A DNA stretch of 37,183 nucleotides from DAOVIY01 sp964441595 (GCA_964441595.1 CAYTXM010000002.1:1-37183), one strand, 5' to 3'. Positions 1 through 8,193 are shown, numbered from the stretch's first letter. Made by a program: numbers and translations. The notes: generated by a model from the letters alone, not told the origin.

Positions 1-367
1 TTCTTAAAACCTCAACTTCATGCTTAACCACTTTTTTCAATTCTTTTAAAGCGTTTGAGGTTCTGTTTTCCTGAATAAACCCAACAGTAGTATCCATAAA
101 CACTGCAGCCCAAATAACAATAGCATCAGCAAATTCTCTTAAAAACAAGGTAACAATTCCAGCGGCTATTAGAATATAAACAAAGGAGTTATGAAACTGC
201 TCCAAATATATTTTTAATTTTGATAATGGCTTTTCTTCAGGAAGCTTGTTTTTGCCAAATTCTTTTTGACGAATTTTTATTTCTTCATCAGATAATCCTT
301 GTTTTAAATCTGAATTCAACACTTGCAATGCTTCTTGCCAAGAAAGACTGTGCCACATTCTGTTCAT
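1..367 (-). CDS. Cation-transporting P-type ATPase, N-terminal fragment
   Basis: The gene begins at the ATG at 365-367 and runs off the left end, leaving about 122 residues. The visible part has the cation-ATPase N-terminal domain: WHSLSWQEALQVL near the start, then GLSDEE and FGKNKLPEEKP. Two membrane segments follow (about residues 52-70 and 74-92), ending in GFIQENRTSNALKEL, the usual stretch after M2 in P2-type pumps. The family couples ATP hydrolysis to cation export through an aspartyl-phosphate; the phosphorylation (DKTGT) and nucleotide domains lie outside the window, so the ion (Ca2+, Mg2+ or Na+/K+) cannot be told. I chose this ATG because a promoter ends 7 nt before it and the domain begins at once. 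It is divergent from rlmE. Confidence 0.88.
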   Translation of the reverse strand, partial: MNRMWHSLSWQEALQVLNSDLKQGLSDEEIKIRQKEFGKNKLPEEKPLSKLKIYLEQFHNSFVYILIAAGIVTLFLREFADAIVIWAAVFMDTTVGFIQENRTSNALKELKKVVKHEVEVLR

Positions 368-374
368 TAATATT

Positions 375-403
375 ATTTTACTATCATTTTGTAGCATTCA
401 CAA
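375..403 (-). promoter_or_regulatory. Promoter of the P-type ATPase gene
   Basis: On the minus strand TTGTGA (398-403) is followed by 17 nt and TAAAAT (375-380), a 4/6 and a 5/6 match to the sigma-70 boxes. Seven bases separate the -10 box from the ATG at 367, so the predicted transcript begins at or next to the start codon (leaderless). Confidence 0.5.
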
Positions 404-416
404 ACAAAATTTTAGA

Positions 417-445
417 TTGGGCAGTAAATAAGAACATGATATACT
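417..445 (+). promoter_or_regulatory. Promoter of rlmE
   Basis: TTGGGC (417-422), 17 nt, TATACT (440-445). Exactly seven bases lie between the -10 box and the ATG at 453, which predicts a leaderless mRNA. It sits back to back with the ATPase promoter in an 85-nt intergenic region. Confidence 0.55.
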
Positions 446-452
446 TAATATA

Positions 453-1058
453 ATGTATAAGCCTCAAGATCATTATTTTAAAAAAGCAAAAAAAGAAGGC
501 TATCCAGCCCGTTCAGTTTATAAATTAAAAGAAATTGACGAAAGATTTCATATTTTTAAGCCAGGAAATCTAGTTCTAGATCTTGGCTGTTTTCCTGGGT
601 CTTGGCTGCTTTATGTTGAAAAAATTATTCAACCTAATGGAAAAGTTATAGGAGTGGATTTGAAGCCAATTACTGTTTCTAGTTCAGCTATTTTCCTTCA
701 AAAAGACATCTTTGAATTAAAAACCGAAGAGATCCAAAATTTACTTAAAAAAAATAATCTTCCAGATAAATTTGATGTGATTATTTCTGATCTTGCACCA
801 GCTACTTCTGGAATTAAAGATGTTGATTGTGAACGTTCTCTTCAATTAATAAAAAAAGCATTTTCTTTTATTCCTCCTTTATTAAAAAAAGAAGGCTCTT
901 TTGTTTGTAAAGCCTTTGAAAGTAATGATGTTCATTTCTTAGCTAAAAAAGTATCTTCCCTTTTTAAATTCTTTAAAATGTTCAGACCAAAAGCAACACG
1001 CAAGAGAAGTAAAGAAGTATTCGTTGTTTTGTTGGGCTGGCGGGGAATTAGGAATTAG
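453..1058 (+). CDS. rlmE: 23S rRNA 2'-O-methyltransferase RlmE/FtsJ
   Basis: A 201-residue SAM-dependent methyltransferase of the RlmE/FtsJ family, which 2'-O-methylates a uridine in the A-loop of 23S rRNA during late 50S assembly. The family's K-D-K-E catalytic tetrad is visible: K24 (RSVYKLKEID), D113 (IISDLAP), K153 (FVCKAFES) and E188 (SKEVFVV). The SAM-binding motif is LDLGCFPGSW (residues 42-51); a Phe stands where many members have Ala, which does not obviously disturb binding. The length is typical of the family. No Shine-Dalgarno is present; the ATG follows a promoter by seven bases. The last 11 bases overlap the convergent ferredoxin gene. Confidence 0.93.
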   Translation: MYKPQDHYFKKAKKEGYPARSVYKLKEIDERFHIFKPGNLVLDLGCFPGSWLLYVEKIIQPNGKVIGVDLKPITVSSSAIFLQKDIFELKTEEIQNLLKKNNLPDKFDVIISDLAPATSGIKDVDCERSLQLIKKAFSFIPPLLKKEGSFVCKAFESNDVHFLAKKVSSLFKFFKMFRPKATRKRSKEVFVVLLGWRGIRN

Positions 1059-1239
1059 AAATTTTTATTGCTTCTACAGGGCAAGAATCAATTACTTTTT
1101 TAATACAATCTTTGTGTTTTTTAAAATCAACTTTTTCTTTCACTTTTGATTTTCCGTCTTTTAATTCAAAAACCTCGGGGCAAAGGCGAATACATACTTT
1201 GCAACCGAGGCATTTTTGTTTGTCAACTTTTATTTTCAT
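1048..1239 (-). CDS. Small [4Fe-4S] ferredoxin
   Basis: A 63-residue single-cluster ferredoxin. C10, C13 and C16 (CLGCKVC) and C53 (SCPVEA) are placed as the four cluster ligands of Thermotoga-type monocluster ferredoxins. C20 and C45 fall where that type has a disulfide. It is a soluble one-electron carrier; the partner is unknown. NrdG, a radical-SAM enzyme that needs an electron donor, is encoded upstream in the same direction, so supplying it is a reasonable but unproven idea. It is the last gene of the long minus-strand cluster, 6 nt after rpmB, and its 3' end overlaps rlmE by 11 bases. Confidence 0.9.
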   Translation of the reverse strand: MKIKVDKQKCLGCKVCIRLCPEVFELKDGKSKVKEKVDFKKHKDCIKKVIDSCPVEAIKISNS

Positions 1240-1245
1240 AAAAAA

Positions 1246-1437
1246 TTAAATAATCGTCTTAGAAAGACGCTTACGACATTTAGTACAAGCTTTTACTCTT
1301 TTACCGTCTGGCATTCTAAACCATTGCAGATTAGGATACTGGCGATGCTTAGCAACTGGATTATAAGCTGACTTCACTTTTTTGTATTTTGTAGCGATTT
1401 GATATGTTTTACCGCAAATTGAGCAAACTCGTGACAT
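1246..1437 (-). CDS. rpmB: 50S ribosomal protein L28, zinc-binding form
   Basis: A 63-residue L28 starting MSRVCSICGK. It keeps the L28 pattern of a short basic protein with YPNLQWFRMP and a C-terminal KACTKCRKRL. Cysteines form two CxxC pairs (CSIC and CTKC), as in zinc-binding L28 variants. An ATG six codons upstream (1455) is in frame, but the family start is MS(K/R)VC, so I chose 1437. There is no Shine-Dalgarno. A candidate structured RNA lies 72 nt upstream, between aspS and this gene, and could be an independent RNA or an rpmB leader. Confidence 0.9.
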   Translation of the reverse strand: MSRVCSICGKTYQIATKYKKVKSAYNPVAKHRQYPNLQWFRMPDGKRVKACTKCRKRLSKTII

Positions 1438-1508
1438 AATAGTAATAATTAACAATTAATAACTAAAAAATAACAGAAGATGAGAAGATGTTGTTGAGAG
1501 TGTAAATA

Positions 1509-1646
1509 GCGGGTCCTACCCGCAATTAAGGTCGAATCAGCTAGTAGTAAAGTGGGTGCTCGCGCTTTTGACCAACAGGACGAAAGACATTGAGCTCCCT
1601 AATAAAACCAACTTGTCCTGAATCGTTCCTTAATCCGGCAAGACCC
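1509..1646 (-). ncRNA. Candidate structured RNA between aspS and rpmB, family unknown
   Basis: This stretch has no ORF but folds extensively. In plus-strand coordinates the ends pair 1511-1515 with 1642-1646 (GGGTC/GACCC), 1525-1531 with 1628-1634 (7 bp) and 1533-1540 with 1618-1625 (7 of 8 bp). The interior holds 1576-1581/1615-1620 (CAGGAC/GTCCTG), which competes with the inner terminal stem, and on the minus strand a GC-GCGA-GC hairpin with a GNRA loop. A perfect hairpin at 1509-1523 (GCGGGT/ACCCGC) competes with the outer stem. The GNRA loop and one G-U pair favour the minus strand, collinear with aspS and rpmB. I compared it from memory with tmRNA, RNase P, SRP RNA and common riboswitches and found no match; 6S RNA is not excluded. 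Confidence 0.45.
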
Positions 1647-1667
1647 AATGTATTCTAGCACAAATAT

Positions 1668-3077
1668 TTAAGATTTTAAAGTCTTAATGTGGAGATCTTT
1701 TAATTGCTTCTCGTCCACTTCTGCCGGCGCATTCATCATTAAATCCCTGCCATCCCCAGTTTTAGGAAAGGCAATTACTTCCCTAATACTTGGTTCATTT
1801 TCTAAAATCATTACAATTCTATCAAGTCCTAATGCAATACCTCCATGAGGAGGAACTCCATATTCAAACGCTCCTATTAAATGGCCAAATTTTTCTGTAA
1901 TGTCTTCTTTTTTATGGCCTAATATTTCAAAAATAGCTTCTAATAATTTTGATTCATGAATCCTTAAAGAACCGCCTCCAATCTCATAACCATTTAAAAC
2001 AAAATCATATTGGTCGGCAAATGGCTTGCCTGGATCTTTTTTTATTCTTTCAATCAATTGTTCTGCTGTTTCATCTTTTTCTAATTTAGGCCTTGTAAAT
2101 GGATGATGAACAGCTCCCCATTTTTTCTCTTCTTTTTTTAATTCAAAAAGAGGAAAATCAACAACAAAAGCAAAGGCCAATTCATTTGGATCGTTTTTAT
2201 CTTTTCTCAAATCAGGTTTATCTGATTTATATTTTTCCATTGCGTCTTTATAACTAATACGCGGGAAGGGAAATTCTTGAATTTTTTTATCGGGATAAAT
2301 TTTTTCAACTAATTGTTTAAACAAATTCTCTATTAAGCTCAAAATATCTTCCTGCGTTGGAAAATCCATTTCCAAATCTAATTGGGTAAATTCAGGTTGT
2401 CTGTCGCCGCGCGTGTCTTCGTCCCGAAAACAACGGGCAATTTGGAAATATCTTTCAACACCAGCCACCATTAAAAGCTGCTTATATTGCTGGGGACTTT
2501 GCGGTAGAGCGTAAAATTTTCCAGGATCTAAACGGGAAGGAACAATATAATCACGAGCTCCTTCTGGAGTAGATTTAGTTAAAATAGGCGTTTCCACTTC
2601 TAAAAAACCGTCATCTGAAAGAAAATCGCGAATAAACTTGATTATTTTATGCCTAAAAACAATATTTTTACTCAAACGCTCGCGACGCAAATCCAAATAT
2701 CTATATTTCAAGCGTACCTCTTCCTTAACATCCTTACCATCAGTTGATAAATCAAATGGCGGAGTTAAAGCTTGACTTAATATTTTTAATTCAGTCGCTT
2801 CAATCTCTATAGAACCTGTTGGCATTTTAGGATTTTCCATTGATTTGGGACGGGCTTTGACAATGCCTTTTATCTCTACAACCCATTCTGCGCGAAGGTT
2901 GCCACTTAATTTATAAGTTTCTTTTTTATCTGGAGAAAAAACAACTTGTACTTTTCCTGTTTTGTCGCGTAAATCAATAAAAATAATCTTCCCGTGGTCT
3001 CTACGGGAATCTACCCAGCCATAAAGGGTTATTTCTTTATTAATATGTTGTGGAATATCTTTTATCCAAAGGCGCAT
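1668..3077 (-). CDS. aspS: Aspartyl-tRNA synthetase, bacterial type without GAD domain
   Basis: A 469-residue class II synthetase that charges tRNA with aspartate. An N-terminal OB-fold anticodon domain (about residues 1-105, with YGWVDSRRDHG) precedes the catalytic core. Motif 2 is CFRDEDTRGDRQPEFTQLD and motif 3 is GGIALGLDRIVMIL. Bacterial AspRS is usually near 590 residues because a GAD domain is inserted between motifs 2 and 3. Here YKSDKPDLR runs almost directly into AFAFVVDFPLFE, so that insert is gone. His28 in RRDHG matches the residue linked to non-discriminating enzymes (as in Pseudomonas), so it may also aspartylate tRNA-Asn for later amidation. That is inference. Confidence 0.95.
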   Translation of the reverse strand: MRLWIKDIPQHINKEITLYGWVDSRRDHGKIIFIDLRDKTGKVQVVFSPDKKETYKLSGNLRAEWVVEIKGIVKARPKSMENPKMPTGSIEIEATELKILSQALTPPFDLSTDGKDVKEEVRLKYRYLDLRRERLSKNIVFRHKIIKFIRDFLSDDGFLEVETPILTKSTPEGARDYIVPSRLDPGKFYALPQSPQQYKQLLMVAGVERYFQIARCFRDEDTRGDRQPEFTQLDLEMDFPTQEDILSLIENLFKQLVEKIYPDKKIQEFPFPRISYKDAMEKYKSDKPDLRKDKNDPNELAFAFVVDFPLFELKKEEKKWGAVHHPFTRPKLEKDETAEQLIERIKKDPGKPFADQYDFVLNGYEIGGGSLRIHESKLLEAIFEILGHKKEDITEKFGHLIGAFEYGVPPHGGIALGLDRIVMILENEPSIREVIAFPKTGDGRDLMMNAPAEVDEKQLKDLHIKTLKS

Positions 3078-3115
3078 AATGTTTTTATTGTATAATAAAA
3101 AGTAATATTAGGCAA

Positions 3116-3940
3116 CTATTTGACTTTAAAACTGATTGTACCGTCTAAATCAACACGGAAGATTTGAGCGCCAATGTTTTTTAAACGCTCAAGCGTGTCA
3201 GGATGAGGATGCCCATAACTATTTTCCCCTACTTCAATAATCGCTATCTGAGGTTTAAATTTTTCTAAAAACTGCGTAGAAGACGAATAGCGGGAACCAT
3301 GATGGGGCACTTTTAATATCCGAGAATTATTATCGGGACAAGAAAGTAAAGGCAATATTTTCTTTTCTTGGGCAAAGCCAATATCCCCGGTAAAAAGAAA
3401 ACAATTTTGTCCTAAAAATAATATGTCAACCGAACTAAATTTATTAGGATCTTGCTTAGAAGAAACCATTGTATCTGGATAAAGAAATAAAAGATTATCT
3501 TGATTTTCCCAGCTTATATTTACACCAGCTATTCCTTTAATTATTAATATTCTTCTTTTATTTAATTCTTTGAGTAGTTTTTGAAATAAAGAATTGGAAT
3601 AAGATAAATTATTAAACATTACAGCTCTAACTTTATATCTCTCTAATATATCAAACAAACCATTAAAATGGTCTTTATTAGGATGAGAAAGTATAAATAA
3701 ATCAATTGTTCTATCATAAAAGGGCAGTAATTTATCCAATTCAGGAAGAATCTTCGCGCCAGGACCAGCATCAATTAAAATATTACCTCCTGGTATTTGA
3801 ACAAATTCAGCATCACCTTGTCCAACAGATAAAAAACTGACCTCGCCCTTGGGTGTATAAAGAAAATCAAAAATAATGCAATAAGTGAAAATATTGGCGC
3901 AAATGAGTATTAATAAAAAATATTTAAAAGGTTTTTTCAT
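3116..3940 (-). CDS. ComEC-type metallo-beta-lactamase-fold hydrolase, stand-alone
   Basis: 274 residues: one N-terminal membrane segment (about 7-27), then an MBL domain of the ComEC C-terminal kind. It has FLSVGQGDAEFVQIPGGNILIDAGPG, with SHPNKDH as metal motif 1 (H86, N88, D90, H91), FTGDIG and a KVPHHGS histidine motif. In ComEC proteins this domain is thought to degrade one DNA strand during uptake. It is normally fused to the channel; here the channel is the gene immediately upstream, overlapping by 4 nt (ATGA), so the two probably act together at the membrane with this domain outside. Asn88 replaces the usual His or Asp ligand, so metal binding may be altered. Confidence 0.88.
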   Translation of the reverse strand: MKKPFKYFLLILICANIFTYCIIFDFLYTPKGEVSFLSVGQGDAEFVQIPGGNILIDAGPGAKILPELDKLLPFYDRTIDLFILSHPNKDHFNGLFDILERYKVRAVMFNNLSYSNSLFQKLLKELNKRRILIIKGIAGVNISWENQDNLLFLYPDTMVSSKQDPNKFSSVDILFLGQNCFLFTGDIGFAQEKKILPLLSCPDNNSRILKVPHHGSRYSSSTQFLEKFKPQIAIIEVGENSYGHPHPDTLERLKNIGAQIFRVDLDGTISFKVK

Positions 3941-5343
3941 TGTTTTTTATAAATATATGAAAAAAGAAATATATAATAAGGAATGATGAGCCAATGTAAT
4001 ATTGAAGGAATATAAATTTGCGACCAAGATAAAAAAGAAAATAATGAAATAATTTTTAAAAAATAAGCAAGAATTAAATTAAGCAAAGATCCGAGAAAAA
4101 GCCCTATTGGATAAAACAATAAAGAGGAGATCGCTACTGTCGCTCCGCCTGCCATTACCAAAGGAACTAAAGGAAGAATTAAAAAATTTGTAATTGGAGC
4201 AACTAGAGAAAAAACCTGCATTTTAAATATTACCCAAGGAATAACAAATGTTAAAGCTGAAAATGTAGAAAGGACTGTTTCTCTAATAATCTGCCCTTTC
4301 TTATTAAAAAAATCCCGTTGCCAAAATTCACTTTCTTTCCATATAGGATAAAGAAAAATTATCCCCGCAGTGGCTAAAAACGAAAGTTGAAAACCCAAGT
4401 CCCAAAAAAGAACCAGAGGATTTAACCAGATCATTATCACAGCAGCTAAAAGCAAAGCATTAAAAGAATTGTAAAGACGAAAACTAAAACGGGATAAAAT
4501 CAATAAAAATGCCATAATGGCAGCTCTAATAATAGACGGCGTTAAACCTGCCATAAAAGCAAACCCCAGTATAAATAAAAAAGAAACAACAAAATTAACA
4601 GAATTACTTAGATATAAAACATCCAGGAATCCAGAAAGCGCTTTTACTATTATTGATAAATGAAGACCAGACGCAACAATAACATGAGACAAACCGCACT
4701 TTCTTATTTGCTCTTCTAAAACAGAAGTTAAATTATTTTTAGCGCCAAACATTAAACTAATAAGAAGGCTGGATTTAGGTTCAGGAATTATTTTTTGTAA
4801 AGATGATGTAATTTTGTTTTTTACGAATAAAGCTGCCTTTCTTAAAGAAAATTTAGCTGGGAAAAAAAGTTCAATTGAAGGATAGCTCATTTTTCCAGAA
4901 ACAATTATTGAACTGTATGAACGAAAATCAGAAAAAGGATTAACTTTGCCTTTAATATTAATAATATCTCCATAATGATAACGGGGATATCTATCTGTAT
5001 AAACAACAATTTTTGGGATAATAATTCTTTGATAATTTTCTTTTAAAACAGGTTCGGCGATAATTGGAGCTTTTATTTCTATTTGCGCCTCCTCAAAAAT
5101 CGCGGTATTTTTTAATTCCTTAAAAACAGCAAAATATCGATATGTGCCTAAAAATAAACTTAATAAAACTAAAATTAAAACAATAAATTCTTTTTTCCTT
5201 TTAATAAAATAAGCGCAAATTAAAAAAGTAAAAAAACAAATTACCTGCAAGAAAAAAGATGGATTAACAAAGTAAGATAAAACTACACCAATTAAAAAAG
5301 ACGCCCCGCATTGGCGAAATATTTTTGAAGAGGAGAGCGTCAT
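3937..5343 (-). CDS. comEC: ComEC/Rec2 competence channel protein without MBL domain
   Basis: 468 residues, mostly membrane. N-terminal helices (about 10-70) are followed by an OB-like soluble region (about 75-165) and then the competence domain, opening with SLLISLMFGAKNNL and containing CGLSHVIVASGLHLSII, the conserved region of ComEC channels. About seven further helices follow (for example FMAGLTPSIIRAAIMAFLL). The family imports single-stranded DNA across the cytoplasmic membrane. Full-length ComEC would continue into an MBL domain; here the protein stops with YKKQ and that domain is the next gene. It overlaps nrdG upstream by 4 nt, so translation is probably coupled along nrdD-nrdG-comEC-MBL. 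Confidence 0.92.
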   Translation of the reverse strand: MTLSSSKIFRQCGASFLIGVVLSYFVNPSFFLQVICFFTFLICAYFIKRKKEFIVLILVLLSLFLGTYRYFAVFKELKNTAIFEEAQIEIKAPIIAEPVLKENYQRIIIPKIVVYTDRYPRYHYGDIINIKGKVNPFSDFRSYSSIIVSGKMSYPSIELFFPAKFSLRKAALFVKNKITSSLQKIIPEPKSSLLISLMFGAKNNLTSVLEEQIRKCGLSHVIVASGLHLSIIVKALSGFLDVLYLSNSVNFVVSFLFILGFAFMAGLTPSIIRAAIMAFLLILSRFSFRLYNSFNALLLAAVIMIWLNPLVLFWDLGFQLSFLATAGIIFLYPIWKESEFWQRDFFNKKGQIIRETVLSTFSALTFVIPWVIFKMQVFSLVAPITNFLILPLVPLVMAGGATVAISSLLFYPIGLFLGSLLNLILAYFLKIISLFSFLSWSQIYIPSILHWLIIPYYIFLFSYIYKKQ

Positions 5344-6035
5344 CTTATATTACACTTGGGAAAATACGGTTTTATTTTTTTTAATAGTTGCTTTGTCCTG
5401 TGCTCTGTCCACGGTTGAGCATTTTTGAATTTTTCATCCAAAACTTTGCCTTTCTGAAAACGCTGAAGATAATAATGAGGAGCGGATTTTATCCATTCAA
5501 CAATAGCTAAAATATCCTTCTCATCTAAAATATCAGAAACCAAGGTTGTTCTAAATTCGTAATAAACTTTATCTTTCTTTAATAATTCTATACTTTTATC
5601 AATTTTTTCTATAATCTTCTCATCTTCGCTAAAAATTTCATACTTTTCTTTTGGTGCTTTTATATCCATCGCAACATAATCTATCAACTGTTTTTCAATT
5701 AAATTATTTAAAACATCCGGATAGGAACCGTTTGTATCTAATTTTATTAGAAATCCCAATTTCTTTACCTTTTTTATGAAATCAACTAAATCAGGCTGAA
5801 TAGTAGGCTCCCCTCCAGTAATACATAATCCCTCTAATAATTTATGGCGTTCTTTTAAAAAATCAAGAACTTCCTTTTCTGTAATTTTTGGCTGTTTTTT
5901 TATCAATTCTGGCAAAACTAATTCTGGATTATGGCAATATGGACAACGAAAATTACAACCAGCAGTAAAAACAGTAGCTGCTACTTTTCCCGGATAATCA
6001 ACTAAAGTTGTCCTTTGTAAACCGCCAAACAACAT
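5340..6035 (-). CDS. nrdG: Anaerobic ribonucleotide reductase activating enzyme NrdG
   Basis: A 231-residue radical-SAM enzyme. The CxxxCxxC motif that binds the [4Fe-4S] cluster is C27-C31-C34 (GCNFRCPYCHN), and CITGGEPTIQPDL is the usual SAM-binding region. It starts with FGGLQRTTLVDYPGK, typical of NrdG-type activases. It generates the glycyl radical on NrdD by reductive cleavage of SAM. The gene starts 3 nt after nrdD, its specific partner, and overlaps comEC by 4 nt. The small ferredoxin at 1048-1239 could be its electron donor (inference). Confidence 0.93.
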   Translation of the reverse strand: MLFGGLQRTTLVDYPGKVAATVFTAGCNFRCPYCHNPELVLPELIKKQPKITEKEVLDFLKERHKLLEGLCITGGEPTIQPDLVDFIKKVKKLGFLIKLDTNGSYPDVLNNLIEKQLIDYVAMDIKAPKEKYEIFSEDEKIIEKIDKSIELLKKDKVYYEFRTTLVSDILDEKDILAIVEWIKSAPHYYLQRFQKGKVLDEKFKNAQPWTEHRTKQLLKKIKPYFPKCNIR

Positions 6036-6038
6036 AAT

Positions 6039-8150
6039 TTATATTTTAAAAGTGGAACGTTCTCCAAATTCTTCTTGTTTTCCTTTATGCCATTGCTGTA
6101 CAGGGCGTAAATATCCGACAATTCTGGAATAAACCTCGCAAGGTTGCTCTATTGTGCATTTTGGACAAGTAAAATGTTCCCCTGCTATATATCCATGAAT
6201 AGGACAAACAGAAAAAGTAGGTGTAAGAGTAAAATATGGCAAACGGAATTTTTCAAAAACAATTTTAATTAAAGATTTTACTGACTCAGAATCAGAAACT
6301 GCTTCACCCAAAAAAGCATGGAAGACTGTGCCACCAGTATATTTTGTCTGTAATTGATCTTGTAATTTTAAAGCTTCAAATAAATCATCTGTATAATTTA
6401 CAGGCAATTGGGTTGAATTGGTATAATATGGTTCTTTTTCCCCAGCAGTAATAATATCAGGATATTTTTTCTTGTCTTGTAACGCTAGGCGATAAGATGT
6501 CCCTTCAGCGGGAGTTGCTTCCAAATTATACAGATTTCCAGTTTCTTGCTGATATTCCACCAATCTATTCCTCATAAAATCCAATATCTCTACAGCAAAC
6601 TTGACTCCTTTTTTATTACCTATATTTATTCCCAAAAAATTAAGAAGCGCTTCATTCATTCCAATTAATCCAATTGTAGAAAAATGATTACCCCAATAAC
6701 AACCTCTCATTTTTTTTACTCCATCTAAATAATGTTGCGCATAAGGATAAAGTCCCTTGTCTGTCCAATCTTCCAAAACTTTTCTTTTTATTTCTAAACT
6801 AACTTTTGCTAAATCCATTAAATCAGCTAATCTTTGAAAAAATTCTTTTTTTGTTTTTGATAAATAAGCCAAGCGAGGCATATTAATGGTTATTACGCCA
6901 ATACTCCCTGTGAGCGGCGCTGCTCCAAATAATCCCCCTCCTCTTTTATAAAGCTCCCTATTATCCAACCTAAGCCGGCAGCACATTGAACGTGCATCAT
7001 CTGGACTCATATCAGAATTAATAAAATTTGAAAAATAGGGGATACCATATTTTGCCGTCATTTTCCAAATTCCATCATAGGCCGGATTATTCCAGTCAAA
7101 ATCTTTTGTAATATTGTACGTAGGAATAGGAAAAGTAAAAACTCTACCACTAGCGTCACCATCCGCATAAACCTCACAAAGCGCTTGATTAAGCATATCC
7201 ATTTCCCCTTGAAATTCTTTGTAAGTTTCTTTTTGAGACTGCCCGCCAATTATTATAGGTAAGTCTTTAAAATGATTTGGAACTTTTAAATCTAATGTAA
7301 TATTTTCGAAAGGCGTCTGGAAACCGACTCTAGTAGGAACATTGCAATTGAAAAGAAATTCCTGCAAAGATTGTTTTACTTCTTTATAAGTTAAATTATC
7401 ATAACGAATAAAAGGTGCTAATAAAGTATCAAAATTAGAAAAAGCCTGAGCGCCAGCCCCTTCTCCTTGTAAAGTATAGAAAAAATTAACTATCTGCCCT
7501 AAGGCTGGACGAAAATGTTTTGCAGGTTTTGATTGGATTTTTCCAAAAACTCCACCAAATCCTTTTAAAAGTAAATCATATAAATCCCAGCCACAACAAT
7601 AAGTGGCTAAAATATCTAAATTATGAATATGGAAATCGCCTGCTTCAGCTGCTTCCCTAACTTCTGGCGGATAAATCCTTCTTAGCCAGTATTTTTTTGC
7701 CACATAAGCGGAAACGTAATGATTTAATCCCTGTAAAGAAAAGGCCATGTTACTATTTTCTTTTACCTCCCAATCTTTCTCTTTCAAATATTCATCCACT
7801 AAACTTATTGCTTCTCCGGTAACTATACGGCTTTCTCTTATTTCCTTACGCTGCTCACGATATAAAATATAAGCTTTCGTTGTCTCTACTAAATTTTCTA
7901 AAATTAAAACTTCTTCAACAACATCTTGAATTTGCTCTACGTTAGGAATTTCTTCTTTTTTGAATCTTCTGTTTAAAATTTTTATCACGCGAGTGCATAA
8001 TTGCCGTGATAAAACTTTACCACCTTCGTCAGTGGCTGTTAAAGCTTTATAAATAACTTCTTCAATCTTCTTTTTATCAAAAAGAACAATATTCTCTGCT
8101 CTTTTCTTCACTTGTTTTATATGATTATGAAATTTTCTTTTTGGGGACAT
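6039..8150 (-). CDS. nrdD: Anaerobic (class III) ribonucleoside-triphosphate reductase
   Basis: 703 residues. Residues about 18-105 form an ATP-cone allosteric domain (ENIVLFDKKKIEEVIYKAL, ending near KAYILYREQRK). The body is the ten-stranded reductase barrel. The C-terminus carries a zinc site (CPIHGYIAGEHFTCPKC) and the glycyl-radical motif RIVGYLRP, with Gly679 the radical site, followed by QQWHKGKQEEF. It reduces ribonucleoside triphosphates to dNTPs without oxygen and is oxygen-sensitive when activated. It is the only ribonucleotide reductase in the window and fits an anaerobic lifestyle. NrdG is encoded 3 nt downstream. An 83-nt spacer with a palindromic repeat separates it from ftsZ upstream. 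Confidence 0.96.
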   Translation of the reverse strand: MSPKRKFHNHIKQVKKRAENIVLFDKKKIEEVIYKALTATDEGGKVLSRQLCTRVIKILNRRFKKEEIPNVEQIQDVVEEVLILENLVETTKAYILYREQRKEIRESRIVTGEAISLVDEYLKEKDWEVKENSNMAFSLQGLNHYVSAYVAKKYWLRRIYPPEVREAAEAGDFHIHNLDILATYCCGWDLYDLLLKGFGGVFGKIQSKPAKHFRPALGQIVNFFYTLQGEGAGAQAFSNFDTLLAPFIRYDNLTYKEVKQSLQEFLFNCNVPTRVGFQTPFENITLDLKVPNHFKDLPIIIGGQSQKETYKEFQGEMDMLNQALCEVYADGDASGRVFTFPIPTYNITKDFDWNNPAYDGIWKMTAKYGIPYFSNFINSDMSPDDARSMCCRLRLDNRELYKRGGGLFGAAPLTGSIGVITINMPRLAYLSKTKKEFFQRLADLMDLAKVSLEIKRKVLEDWTDKGLYPYAQHYLDGVKKMRGCYWGNHFSTIGLIGMNEALLNFLGINIGNKKGVKFAVEILDFMRNRLVEYQQETGNLYNLEATPAEGTSYRLALQDKKKYPDIITAGEKEPYYTNSTQLPVNYTDDLFEALKLQDQLQTKYTGGTVFHAFLGEAVSDSESVKSLIKIVFEKFRLPYFTLTPTFSVCPIHGYIAGEHFTCPKCTIEQPCEVYSRIVGYLRPVQQWHKGKQEEFGERSTFKI

Positions 8151-8193
8151 ATTATTAAAATTTAGAATGAAAAAATAAAAGTTAAACTGAGAA

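Noticed and set aside
220..453. A 77-codon plus-strand frame before rlmE.
   Set aside because: It is antisense to the P-type ATPase gene, whose translation matches the family; the frame has no recognisable protein content.
1509..1523. The GCGGGT/ACCCGC hairpin as an intrinsic terminator after aspS.
   Set aside because: On the minus strand it is followed by TATTTACAC, not a T-tract, and it competes with the larger fold; it is better treated as part of the candidate RNA.
7058..7249. A 63-codon minus-strand frame inside nrdD.
   Set aside because: Out-of-frame shadow of a well-conserved enzyme.
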